DNA of 24,071 nucleotides from Phycisphaerales bacterium (GTDB taxonomy: Bacteria; Planctomycetota; Phycisphaerae; Phycisphaerales; SM1A02), in NCBI GenBank assembly GCA_030748455.1, contig JASMLY010000028.1, positions 1 through 24,071 of the forward strand. The letters are read 5' to 3'. Positions 17,654 to 24,071 of this stretch are shown in pieces. The notes beneath the pieces were generated by a model. It made no database searches and had not been told where the DNA came from. It was given only the letters and a program-made list of their open reading frames with translations. The translations under genes were made by a program, and so were the position numbers. Every line of letters begins with the position of its first letter. Positions within the stretch are counted from its first letter, which is position 1.

Positions 17654-18433
17654 ATGTTGTTTCCACAATTACTCATTTTGGCTTCGATTACGTTCACCTC
17701 TAACCAGTTTGAGTTGCTAGAAAATCCTCATTTTCAAGATTTGCAAAGTGATCAGGTACAGTGGAATGCAACGAATACGCACTACACATTTATTCGTTCT
17801 AAAGCGGAAATAGATGTCGAAGCACTGCAAAAAGCATTTGAAGAAGGGGATGCTCAGTCGCAAACAAGTATTGTTGACATTGTGAAGAGAAGAAGCATAA
17901 AACCGTGGCGTACAATCATCGAACGTGCAGTTGAAGACCTTAAGGATGATCGTGGCACGACTGAGTATTACTTTCGTCGAGCGAATGCAAAAACCGCAAC
18001 TATCTATTTATGGAAGTGGTGGAGCGAAACAGAACCTTTTGTTCGGGCAGCACTTTCAAGTAAAGATCCACAGCAACGTTTGCGAGCAGCTTTAATCGTT
18101 GCGTTTGCGCGAAGTGAAAAAGATATGCCAGAGGCATTGCCAATTCTTTTGCCACATCTTTACGATAATGAAATTATGGAAGATGCAAGGCTTGTCGTTC
18201 CTGCAATCTTTCGATTTGGACCAAAAGCCATTCCTTTGTTACTCGCCGAATTGAAACACGCAGACCAACAAGCACACGCGATTCTTCTACATATGATTGA
18301 GCGCTTAGAAAATCCTGATAGGCACTACAACGAGTGCCGCAATCGCATGCCAACTATTACAATTGTTGTGCACGATCCTCTTACCTCTTCGCTTGAACAA
18401 GTGCTTGAGGGTTACTCTGGTTTGCACTACTGA
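17654..18433 (+). CDS. Small exported HEAT-like repeat protein, function unknown
   Basis: From the ATG at 17654 the protein is 259 residues and opens with MLFPQLLILASITF, which looks like a short signal peptide. The rest is helix-rich, with a HEAT-like core (about 155-245: VRAALSSKDPQQRLRAALIVAFA, then ALPILLPHLYDNEIMEDARLVVPAIFRFGPKAIPLLLAEL). Such repeats bind other proteins. An in-frame upstream ATG at 17519 would add 45 residues rich in aromatic and basic residues, with no sign of conservation, and is rejected. The gene is divergent from the protease (144 bases between starts) and ends before a clear terminator. I do not recognise a specific family. Confidence 0.65.
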   Translation: MLFPQLLILASITFTSNQFELLENPHFQDLQSDQVQWNATNTHYTFIRSKAEIDVEALQKAFEEGDAQSQTSIVDIVKRRSIKPWRTIIERAVEDLKDDRGTTEYYFRRANAKTATIYLWKWWSETEPFVRAALSSKDPQQRLRAALIVAFARSEKDMPEALPILLPHLYDNEIMEDARLVVPAIFRFGPKAIPLLLAELKHADQQAHAILLHMIERLENPDRHYNECRNRMPTITIVVHDPLTSSLEQVLEGYSGLHY

Positions 18434-18471
18434 GTTTATGAGTACACGTCTTCTAGATTTTGGTGTGGAGT

Positions 18472-18493
18472 CCGATACGAATATCGGTTTTTT
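18472..18493 (+). terminator. Intrinsic terminator of the HEAT-like gene
   Basis: CCGATA (18472-18477), tetraloop CGAA, TATCGG (18482-18487) and six T (18488-18493) form a compact Rho-independent terminator 38 bases after the HEAT-like stop. The final T bases overlap the stop codon of the convergent aminotransferase (18492-18494), so the terminator insulates two converging transcripts. On the opposite strand no U tract follows the stem. Confidence 0.85.
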
Positions 18494-19790
18494 AAAATTG
18501 ATTCAATTTTTCAAAACCAATTTTTGTTGCGTGCACCAAAGCATCGATTTCAGTTTCGCACATTGGCGTTGAGAGTGCAGCAGAGCATGTATTAATCATG
18601 ACAAAACCCGAATCAAACAAATGGTTAAGTAAAAATTTGGTCTGTTGGTTTTCTTTTTCAGTTGTGAACGCTTCGCGGAAATTCATCGGAGGTTCTTCCT
18701 TGAAATGAATGCGAAACATTGAACCACTTCCTGTGACGCATGCTTTGATACGTGTTTCTTTAATTGCATCTTCGATTCCTGATACAGCGCGGTTTGCAAG
18801 TGCGTTTAATCGCTCAATGGCAGGTCTGTCAAATTTGTTCATTGCTGTAAGCCCAGCAGTTAATGTAACTGGGTTTGCTGAAAACGTGCCTGAATGTGGA
18901 AAAAGAAGTGGGGTATTTTGTGGGTTGAGGACATCCATGACTTCATCTCGCCCCGCAAGTGCGCCGACTGGGAACCCTCCTCCAATTGCTTTCCCCATGG
19001 CGGTGAGGTCTGGTGTTACAGTGTAATTTTCTTGCAATCCTCCGTACGCGCTTCGGAATGTGATCACCTCATCAAACACAAGCAAGACTCCGTGCTGTTG
19101 TGTCCATTCTCGAATTGCTTCAACAAAAGAAGGTTCCGCTGGTCGAAGGCCAACGCGGTGTGGCATCAAGTCAAGAAGGACGCAAGCTAGATCACCTTCG
19201 TGTTCTTGTAATAGAGCAATTGCACGCTCTATATCATTAAAGGGAATAATAATGACATCATCTAACGCAGATTTTGGTGTGCCACGGGCTACAGGAACGC
19301 TATTTGGATGATCAACATCGCCCCAAGTACTTGGGGTTGGTGTTTGGCTCACTTCTGCGTAATCATATTGACCATGATACGCACCCTCTACCTTGGCAAT
19401 CTTGGGTTTGCCTGTAAACGCACGGGATGCTTTGAGCGTAGCCATGATCGCTTCAGTTCCTGAATTTACGAAGCGAATCTTTTCAAATGCAGGGTTTCTA
19501 GAACAGAGATGCTCCGCGTAGGCAACTTCAATTTCAGTTGCCATCGTGAACGCTGTGCCACGTTGCAGTTGCGCTGTTACTGCTTGGATCATGTCTCGAT
19601 CAGCATGACCGTGTACGAGTGAAGCCATGTTATTGGAACAGTCAATGCGAGAAACACCATCTAGATCGACGATTCGACAACCAGTTCCATACGCTGCGTA
19701 GGGCTGTGGAGTACGCAGCACTGTGTTGCGACTTACGCCACCAGGGAGCACTCGTAGGGCTCGCTTGTAGATGTCATCACTTTGCGTCAT
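18492..19790 (-). CDS. Class III PLP aminotransferase, glutamate-1-semialdehyde aminomutase-like
   Basis: This 432-residue enzyme belongs to fold-type I, class III PLP enzymes. Visible landmarks are LPGGVSRNT, the phosphate-binding FVNSGTEA (about 107-114), VEGAYHGQYD, FDEVITFR with Asp240 that pairs with the PLP ring nitrogen, and MGKAIGGGFPVGA with Schiff-base Lys267. The overall pattern is that of glutamate-1-semialdehyde aminomutase, but many proteins of this type are beta-amino acid aminotransferases, and the operon has no haem genes. Its ATG overlaps the stop of the CoA-transferase B gene by four bases, which indicates translational coupling. In this setting I infer that it converts a beta-amino acid made by the upstream aminomutase into a beta-keto acid for the CoA-transferase. 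A haem role as hemL is less likely but not excluded by sequence alone. Confidence 0.85.
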   Translation of the reverse strand: MTQSDDIYKRALRVLPGGVSRNTVLRTPQPYAAYGTGCRIVDLDGVSRIDCSNNMASLVHGHADRDMIQAVTAQLQRGTAFTMATEIEVAYAEHLCSRNPAFEKIRFVNSGTEAIMATLKASRAFTGKPKIAKVEGAYHGQYDYAEVSQTPTPSTWGDVDHPNSVPVARGTPKSALDDVIIIPFNDIERAIALLQEHEGDLACVLLDLMPHRVGLRPAEPSFVEAIREWTQQHGVLLVFDEVITFRSAYGGLQENYTVTPDLTAMGKAIGGGFPVGALAGRDEVMDVLNPQNTPLLFPHSGTFSANPVTLTAGLTAMNKFDRPAIERLNALANRAVSGIEDAIKETRIKACVTGSGSMFRIHFKEEPPMNFREAFTTEKENQQTKFLLNHLFDSGFVMINTCSAALSTPMCETEIDALVHATKIGFEKLNQF

Positions 19791-20458
19791 CGTGTTGCAT
19801 CCTTCAGAGGCAGAAGTGGTGCAGCTGTTCGTTCCTTGACATACTCAAAGGAAACTCCTGGGCTGCATTCAACGAGTTGGAAACCGTCTTTCGTGATTTC
19901 GATGATGGCGAGATCGGTATAAATGCGGTGTACTACTCCAACGCCTGTTAGTGGGTACGTGCATGCCTCTACGAGTTTTGGTTCACCATGTTTCGTGCAA
20001 TGTTGTGTAATCACGTACACAGACTTTACACCAGCAACGAGATCCATTGCCCCACCAACGGCAGGGATGGCATCAGGCCCGCCAGTTGACCAATTCGCAA
20101 GATCACCTTTACAAGAAACTTGCAGCGCTCCCAAGACACTCAAGTCAAGATGCCCGCCTCGGATCATGGAAAAACTATCAGCGTGGTGAAAATACGCAGC
20201 ACCAGGGAGTGCGGTGACTCTTTTTTTGCCTGCGTTGATCAGTTCAGGGTCACCAACACCATCCATTGGGGCGGGACCCATTCCGAGTAAACCATTTTCT
20301 GTGTGGTAAATAAATTCTCTCTCGTCTGGGACATACTTCGTGATGAGCTCAGGGATGCCGATTCCTAGGTTGACGTAGGCACCGTTTGGAATATCTTGAG
20401 CGAGGCGTTGTGCCATTTCGTCACGCGTTCGACCGACTTGCTGTGTTGGTTTGCTCAT
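19787..20458 (-). CDS. 3-oxoacid CoA-transferase subunit B (PcaJ/ScoB/AtoA-like)
   Basis: The B subunit of a family I CoA-transferase, 223 residues, carries the catalytic glutamate: HTENGLLGMG with Glu54. Upstream is the strand AYVNLGIGIPELI, and downstream GGHLDLSVLGALQVSCKGDLANW, all normal for PcaJ, ScoB and AtoA. The heterodimer or heterotetramer moves CoA from a donor (often succinyl-CoA) to a beta-keto acid. Its start overlaps the stop of subunit A by four bases, and its own stop overlaps the aminotransferase start by four bases. Sequence alone does not separate acetoacetate from 3-oxoadipate specificity; see subunit A for a hint. Symbol withheld for that reason. Confidence 0.93.
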   Translation of the reverse strand: MSKPTQQVGRTRDEMAQRLAQDIPNGAYVNLGIGIPELITKYVPDEREFIYHTENGLLGMGPAPMDGVGDPELINAGKKRVTALPGAAYFHHADSFSMIRGGHLDLSVLGALQVSCKGDLANWSTGGPDAIPAVGGAMDLVAGVKSVYVITQHCTKHGEPKLVEACTYPLTGVGVVHRIYTDLAIIEITKDGFQLVECSPGVSFEYVKERTAAPLLPLKDATR

Positions 20459-21165
20459 GGGTAGGTGGCTCCCGCTGCGACAAGTTCAGACTCAAAGAGA
20501 GGATCAGAGATTTCTATAACACGATTGACAAAAATTCCTGGTGTGACAATGTTTTCTGGATCAAGTTCGCCGGCGGGTACGACTGTTTGTGCTTGGACAA
20601 TTGTGACTGCTCCAGCCATCGCCATTGGTGGGGCAAAATTACGAGCGGTTTTGTTGTAAAGAAGGTTGCCGTGTGTGTCAGCAGTTTTGGCTTTGATGAG
20701 AGAGAAATCAGCGGTTAACCCATATTCAAGCACGTACGATCTTCCTTGAAATTCGCGAACTTCTTTACCTTCACCAAGTGGTGTACCCACAGATGTGGGT
20801 GTGTAAAACGCAGGGATACCAGAGCCCCCAGCTCGAATTCGTTCTGCAAGTGTCCCTTGTGGAACGAGTTCAAGTTCAATCTCTCCGTTCTTGTAGAGTT
20901 TTGGAAAGATCGTTGAGTTGACAGTTCGTGGATAAGAACAAATCATTTTCGAAACACGTTTTTCCTTAATGAGTGCTGCTAAACCAACTTCTCCACTGCC
21001 TGTGTTGTTGTTCACGACAGTAAGGTTTGTAGCCCCTTGGTCAATCAACGCGTGGATGAGTTCAATCGGGCTTCCTGCTTCGCCGAACCCTCCGATCATT
21101 ACGGTGTTCCCGTCAGAAATCCCTGAAACAGCTTCTGCTGCATTTGCAACTTGTTTGTTAAGCAT
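20455..21165 (-). CDS. 3-oxoacid CoA-transferase subunit A (PcaI-like)
   Basis: The A subunit, 236 residues, has the CoA-binding glycine loop MIGGFGEAGSP (GGFG at 25-28), then NNNTGSGEVGLAALI and MICSYPRT, LELVPQGTLAERIRAGGSG, and a C-terminal PGIFVNRVIE. The segments N-N-x-G-x-G-E-x-G-L-A-A-L and C-S-x-P-R look closer to my recollection of PcaI (3-oxoadipate CoA-transferase) than to ScoA or AtoD, whose equivalent region reads more like GVDDFGLGLLL. That suggests a beta-keto acid of about six carbons with a polar end, but no aromatic-degradation gene is nearby. Its start overlaps the end of the aminomutase gene by eight bases. Function with subunit B is secure; the substrate is inferred only. 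Confidence 0.92.
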   Translation of the reverse strand: MLNKQVANAAEAVSGISDGNTVMIGGFGEAGSPIELIHALIDQGATNLTVVNNNTGSGEVGLAALIKEKRVSKMICSYPRTVNSTIFPKLYKNGEIELELVPQGTLAERIRAGGSGIPAFYTPTSVGTPLGEGKEVREFQGRSYVLEYGLTADFSLIKAKTADTHGNLLYNKTARNFAPPMAMAGAVTIVQAQTVVPAGELDPENIVTPGIFVNRVIEISDPLFESELVAAGATYP

Positions 21166-22579
21166 CTTCTACTTCTTGCACTCGTGCGTACTCAAAGAGT
21201 CCAGCCTCGTCGAAGAGAACTCGGTCTGCATATCCATCAAACCAAATGGCGTCTGGGTTTCGTCCCACAATACATACCTTTCCACGATTGGGCGCATCAG
21301 CTGCGTTCCGCAAGAGTTTGAAAATAACCACACCGTTTTCACTGCCGGGTACTCCGGGAATTGGTTCGTTTGTAACTGCAGCGACTTCTGTTTTTCCAAG
21401 GTAATGTGTGATAGAAAGTCTCGCGTGTGCTTCAACGCCAGACAATCCTTTTTGTGAATTGTTGAGTGTTTGCCACGCTGTTTCTATAGGTGTGTTGAAC
21501 GTTCTGTGCGCAATGATGTCGCGTCCGCAGAAGAAGTAGTGGTTTTCTACACCCACTCGTTTGAGTTCGCGTTGCATGATTCGGAGGGCAACAGAATCGT
21601 TGTTGACGTCTTTGATAATGGGTGATTGGTTTTCAACGCTAATCCATCCGCGAGAGACAAGCCCTTTCATTGCACGTTCCGTTGCAGGCAACCATTGGTA
21701 GGTCCCTTGTTCTGTTTTGATGTACGCACCGCTCTCATCTTTTGCAAGGAACTCGTCTGGGTGATTAAAGTGAATGAGAACCCGCAAACCAACTTCTGGA
21801 TACGTTTCATGGAAATGATCAAGCATCGTGAGGAAGGCTTCGTCGAACCGGTCAGGGTAAAAAGCAAGTTCCTTTGTGCCAATTCGTATCGCTTCGATTC
21901 CAGTTTCAGCGAGAGCTGATAGCCAGGCAGCAATTTTTGAATTCGCAAGCACCATCGGGTCACCACCAGAGAGTAAAATTTCTCGGAGTTTTTCACGACC
22001 AGTCTCTGGGTGAATGCCACCATTGGACTCAACGGCAGCGTTGTGTTCTTTGATATACGCAACGATATCTGGAATATTCGCTAACCCTTTTTTTTCGACT
22101 GTGCCATCGTGGCGTTCGATCTCTTTTCGAGCAATCAACTCTTCTCGGTAACAAAATCGGCAGTGAGAAGAACAAGTGGAGATGACATACATCAAGCCCA
22201 TTTCATATTTGTGAAGTAGACCTTCGACAGGGCTGTAGTCCATTTGGTAGCCAGGATCTTCTGAGCCAAAGAAGTCAGCAGTTTCGTCAGGAGAAGCTTT
22301 GACAATTTTTTGTATCGGTTTGCTGTTTTTCGCAATTTCAAAATAATATTTTGTTAACTTGACAGGCATTCTTGCTTCTACATCTCGGTCTGTGTCTTTC
22401 AGGATCCGCAATGCATCGATTTCACTTGATGTGTAAAAATCCCGCATCGCTTCAGGTGTTTTTTCAGAGAAGAATGGGTTTAAGCCATTGACGATCTCTC
22501 TTTGATATTTTGGGCTCTCGACAGTATCGAGAAAGGCTTGTTCACGAGGCGTAGGGGTGTAGACGTTCTTTTCAGACAT
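21158..22579 (-). CDS. KamA-family radical-SAM, PLP-dependent amino acid 2,3-aminomutase (divergent)
   Basis: The family moves an alpha-amino group to the beta carbon using an Fe4S4 cluster, SAM and PLP. From the ATG at 22577-22579 the protein is 473 residues. The cluster motif is TCSSHCRFCYR (Cys136, 140, 143), followed by ILLSGGDP (about 204-208), IRIGTKE, LIHFNHPDEF and ENQSPIIKDVN, all matching lysine 2,3-aminomutase order. Departures: the usual PGGGGK PLP loop is replaced by THYLGKTEV, with Lys396 the probable Schiff-base residue, and about 20 residues are inserted after HFNHP. Of the two aspartates that bind the lysine side chain in the classical enzyme, my hand alignment keeps one (Asp354) and puts Ser at the other. 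The substrate is therefore open: lysine, glutamate or another amino acid. A TTG at 22588 is an alternative start. First gene of the operon. Confidence 0.82.
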   Translation of the reverse strand: MSEKNVYTPTPREQAFLDTVESPKYQREIVNGLNPFFSEKTPEAMRDFYTSSEIDALRILKDTDRDVEARMPVKLTKYYFEIAKNSKPIQKIVKASPDETADFFGSEDPGYQMDYSPVEGLLHKYEMGLMYVISTCSSHCRFCYREELIARKEIERHDGTVEKKGLANIPDIVAYIKEHNAAVESNGGIHPETGREKLREILLSGGDPMVLANSKIAAWLSALAETGIEAIRIGTKELAFYPDRFDEAFLTMLDHFHETYPEVGLRVLIHFNHPDEFLAKDESGAYIKTEQGTYQWLPATERAMKGLVSRGWISVENQSPIIKDVNNDSVALRIMQRELKRVGVENHYFFCGRDIIAHRTFNTPIETAWQTLNNSQKGLSGVEAHARLSITHYLGKTEVAAVTNEPIPGVPGSENGVVIFKLLRNAADAPNRGKVCIVGRNPDAIWFDGYADRVLFDEAGLFEYARVQEVEDA

Positions 22580-22623
22580 GATGTGCAATCTTTCTCGTTA
22601 GGTGTATCGGGTATTGTTTCTTG

Positions 22624-22671
22624 TGTAACAAAGTGTACAATATAATACCTGTAATGTAACAGATTGTGCAA
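22624..22671. promoter_or_regulatory. Overlapping divergent promoters with TGTAACA direct repeats
   Basis: For the aminomutase operon (minus strand) TTGCAC (22666-22671) and TATTAT (22642-22647) are 18 bases apart. On the plus strand TATAAT (22641-22646) is a good -10 for the regulator gene, with no clear -35. TGTAACA occurs at 22624-22630 and again at 22655-22661, spaced 31 bases (about three helical turns), one on each side of the shared -10; TGTACA lies at 22634-22639. The repeats are good candidates for binding by the adjacent RpiR-type regulator, which would then control both directions. Confidence 0.5.
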
Positions 22672-22672
22672 T

Positions 22673-22676
22673 GGAG
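22673..22676 (+). promoter_or_regulatory. Ribosome binding site that selects a TTG start for the RpiR-type gene
   Basis: GGAG at 22673-22676 lies eight bases before the TTG at 22685. The other candidates, the TTG at 22664 and the ATG at 22709, have no comparable site, so this GGAG decides the start chosen. Confidence 0.5.
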
Positions 22677-22684
22677 CCCACCTT

Positions 22685-23536
22685 TTGTCTATAAAAAATA
22701 CCATCGCAATGTGCAACGATGCACTCACTCCGACCCAGCGGAGAATTGCAGAAGTCATTCTTGACGATCCTTCCCTGATCACTTTCGGTACTGTCTCTGA
22801 TCTTGCTGATCAGGTGGGTACGAGTAGAGCCTCTATTGTTCGATTTGCGACGAAACTTGGTTTTGATGGATACAGTGAACTACAACAGCATGCACGAACT
22901 GAGTTCACGAAGGTTGCAACGAGCCCGAGCCAACGGCTGCGACACCAAGATGCAGCAGTGGCACCGTTGCAACGGATGGTTGAAGACGCTGTCCGTGACG
23001 TGTTTGTTGCACTTGATGCAGCACTCCTTACATCAATGGCGGAGCCGATCGTTACAGCAGAATGTGTCTGGATTCTTTCTGGTGAAACTTCGATGGCAGG
23101 GGCACACGCTTTGCATAGTGGGCTTTCGATGATCCGTCCAAATGTTCACCTCGTTGATGCACACGCTAGTGGAAGGGAGTTGTGTAGTGCAAGTAAGAAC
23201 GATGTTGCTGTTGTGATTGACTTTTCTCGGTATCGCACCAATGCAGTGATAGGTGCTCGTACGCTTGCAGAGTTGCACGTACCCATCGTTGCGATTACGG
23301 ATGGGGCACTCTCCCCACTTGCTTCACTAACCAACAATCGTTGCGATTTGAATATTCCTGCAGTCGGTCCATTTGATAGTTCGATTCCAGCAGTCCTTGC
23401 CTCCGAGATGCTCGTTTCACAAGTTGTTCACTTGCTTGGCAATGTAGCGAAGCAGCGAATCGACAAACTTGAATCGCTTTGGCAAAAAATGAGCACGTTT
23501 CTAGAGTATAGCCCACCAACAAAAGTGCTCAAATAG
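22685..23536 (+). CDS. RpiR/HexR-family transcriptional regulator (HTH + SIS domain)
   Basis: RpiR-type regulators have an N-terminal helix-turn-helix and a C-terminal SIS domain that senses phosphorylated sugars or related metabolites. Here the HTH (about residues 1-75) shows LTPTQRRIAEVILDD, TVSDLADQVGTSRASIVRFATKLGFDGYSEL, close to the family pattern. The SIS domain (about 115-260) has CVWILSGETSMAGAHALHSGL, DVAVVIDFSRYRTN and VPIVAITDGALSPLASL. The canonical S-x-S-G-x-T of SIS is replaced by DFSRYRTN, so the ligand may not be a typical phosphosugar. From the TTG at 22685 it is 283 residues. It is divergent from the aminomutase operon with shared promoter DNA, so it probably regulates that operon; whether it activates or represses cannot be told. 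Its stop directly abuts the stop of the next gene, with no base between. Confidence 0.87.
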   Translation: MSIKNTIAMCNDALTPTQRRIAEVILDDPSLITFGTVSDLADQVGTSRASIVRFATKLGFDGYSELQQHARTEFTKVATSPSQRLRHQDAAVAPLQRMVEDAVRDVFVALDAALLTSMAEPIVTAECVWILSGETSMAGAHALHSGLSMIRPNVHLVDAHASGRELCSASKNDVAVVIDFSRYRTNAVIGARTLAELHVPIVAITDGALSPLASLTNNRCDLNIPAVGPFDSSIPAVLASEMLVSQVVHLLGNVAKQRIDKLESLWQKMSTFLEYSPPTKVLK

Positions 23537-24071
23537 TTATGGACAAGCACCCCAGTCATCCAAAAGTAGCAGCAGATCGTTCATATCGACGAACGTATCG
23601 CCATTGATATCCCCACTGCAATCAAGGCACTCGATCGATTGCCCTGAAGCATCGTCTGTGATCTCACATCCATCTGTAGAGTATCCAGAGACCCAGTAAT
23701 AGTATGTTTGGAAGGGAAGTACTTCTGAGTCAATGAATGTAGTGAAGTCTGTATACCCAACGAAAAATGCTTGTTCGGGATCAATTGTCTTACTCTTGTA
23801 GATCGCATACGTGTCTGAATCCCAATCACCAAGTACCCCCCATTCTAAGACGATAGTATTGCATTCATTTGTTGTGGCTGAGAGTTGCAAGGATGGGAGG
23901 CAAGGTAGATGGATTGACACATCATGGGAGGGATTCGATTCGTATGAGTCGCAAATCGATGTAACTGAAAAACTACCTGGGGGGCATTCAAAACACATTT
24001 GGCAACCAGTTTCGTGAATGTATGATGGCATGTGTGAGAAACCAATGCGATTCTCTCCTGCATAGATGGCA
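23537..24071 (-). CDS. C-terminal part of an exported protein with Fn3-like domain and WGxC module (5' partial)
   Basis: The frame is open to the window edge, so the N-terminus is missing; the ATG at 24029-24031 is probably internal, because 13 further in-frame codons precede it. Visible parts are a cysteine-rich stretch (GCQMCFECPPGSF), then a fibronectin-III-like domain (LQLSATTNECNTIVLEWG... TYYYWVSGYSTDG), then one F-hand loop (D-I-N-G-D-T-F-V-D) ending in DDWGACP. The last motif is the same tail seen in the beta-helix protein and the protease, though with one loop instead of two. Probably extracellular. The product cannot be named from this fragment. Confidence 0.75.
   Translation of the reverse strand, partial: AIYAGENRIGFSHMPSYIHETGCQMCFECPPGSFSVTSICDSYESNPSHDVSIHLPCLPSLQLSATTNECNTIVLEWGVLGDWDSDTYAIYKSKTIDPEQAFFVGYTDFTTFIDSEVLPFQTYYYWVSGYSTDGCEITDDASGQSIECLDCSGDINGDTFVDMNDLLLLLDDWGACP

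Noticed and set aside
18494..18510. Palindrome AAAATTG-ATT-CAATTTT
   Set aside because: It lies inside the end of the aminotransferase coding region and is explained by A/T-rich codons; no sign of a separate role.
18492..19790. Naming the aminotransferase hemL
   Set aside because: It is translationally coupled to a CoA-transferase and an aminomutase, with no haem genes nearby; the motifs do not distinguish hemL from beta-aminotransferases.
20969..21457. Plus-strand open frame (162 codons) across the aminomutase and CoA-transferase A genes
   Set aside because: It is antisense to two overlapping real genes and has no recognisable domain.

Overview
This window looks like chromosomal DNA of a planctomycete, most likely class Phycisphaerae (Planctomycetota). 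The grounds are a fused SecD-SecF protein with enlarged periplasmic parts, a FlgI-like lipoprotein, and three exported proteins that end in the same short dockerin-like module closing on Trp-Gly-x-Cys, a tail I associate with Phycisphaerae. By eye the base composition is slightly below 50% G+C and even throughout. I see no rRNA, tRNA, insertion sequence, prophage gene or CRISPR array. Genes are tightly packed on both strands, and no gene-free gap exceeds about 205 bases.

Layout. (1) 1-5152, plus strand: the SecDF translocase subunit (its N-terminus lies outside the window), a membrane-anchored protein with two LysM domains, and an alpha/beta hydrolase. (2) 5170-11693, minus strand: SMC chromosome condensation ATPase, a lipoprotein with a FlgI-like domain, and a SAM-dependent O-methyltransferase. 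(3) 11763-13616, plus strand: the ribosome-associated GTPase TypA/BipA, divergent from the methyltransferase. (4) 13613-17509, minus strand: an exported right-handed beta-helix protein and an exported subtilisin-like protease, both with the C-terminal WGxC module. (5) 17654-18433, plus strand: a small, probably exported HEAT-like protein ended by a clear intrinsic terminator. (6) 18492-22579, minus strand: a four-gene operon with overlapping stop and start codons, encoding a KamA-type radical-SAM aminomutase, CoA-transferase subunits A and B, and a class III aminotransferase. An RpiR-type regulator with a SIS domain (22685-23536) is transcribed divergently from it. (7) 23537-24071, minus strand: the C-terminal end of a third exported WGxC-module protein that runs off the window.

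The most interesting part is region 6. Its four enzymes can be arranged as a short route: alpha-amino acid to beta-amino acid (aminomutase), to beta-keto acid (aminotransferase), to beta-ketoacyl-CoA (CoA-transferase), ready for thiolysis. This resembles the aerobic beta-lysine route reported for a Pseudomonas by the Barker laboratory, but the substrate here is uncertain. The aminomutase departs from the classical lysine enzyme at the PLP loop, and at one of the two aspartates that hold the lysine side chain in the family. The second item of interest is the shared C-terminal WGxC module, which may be a sorting or attachment signal rather than a cellulosomal dockerin. Everything functional here is inferred from sequence alone.
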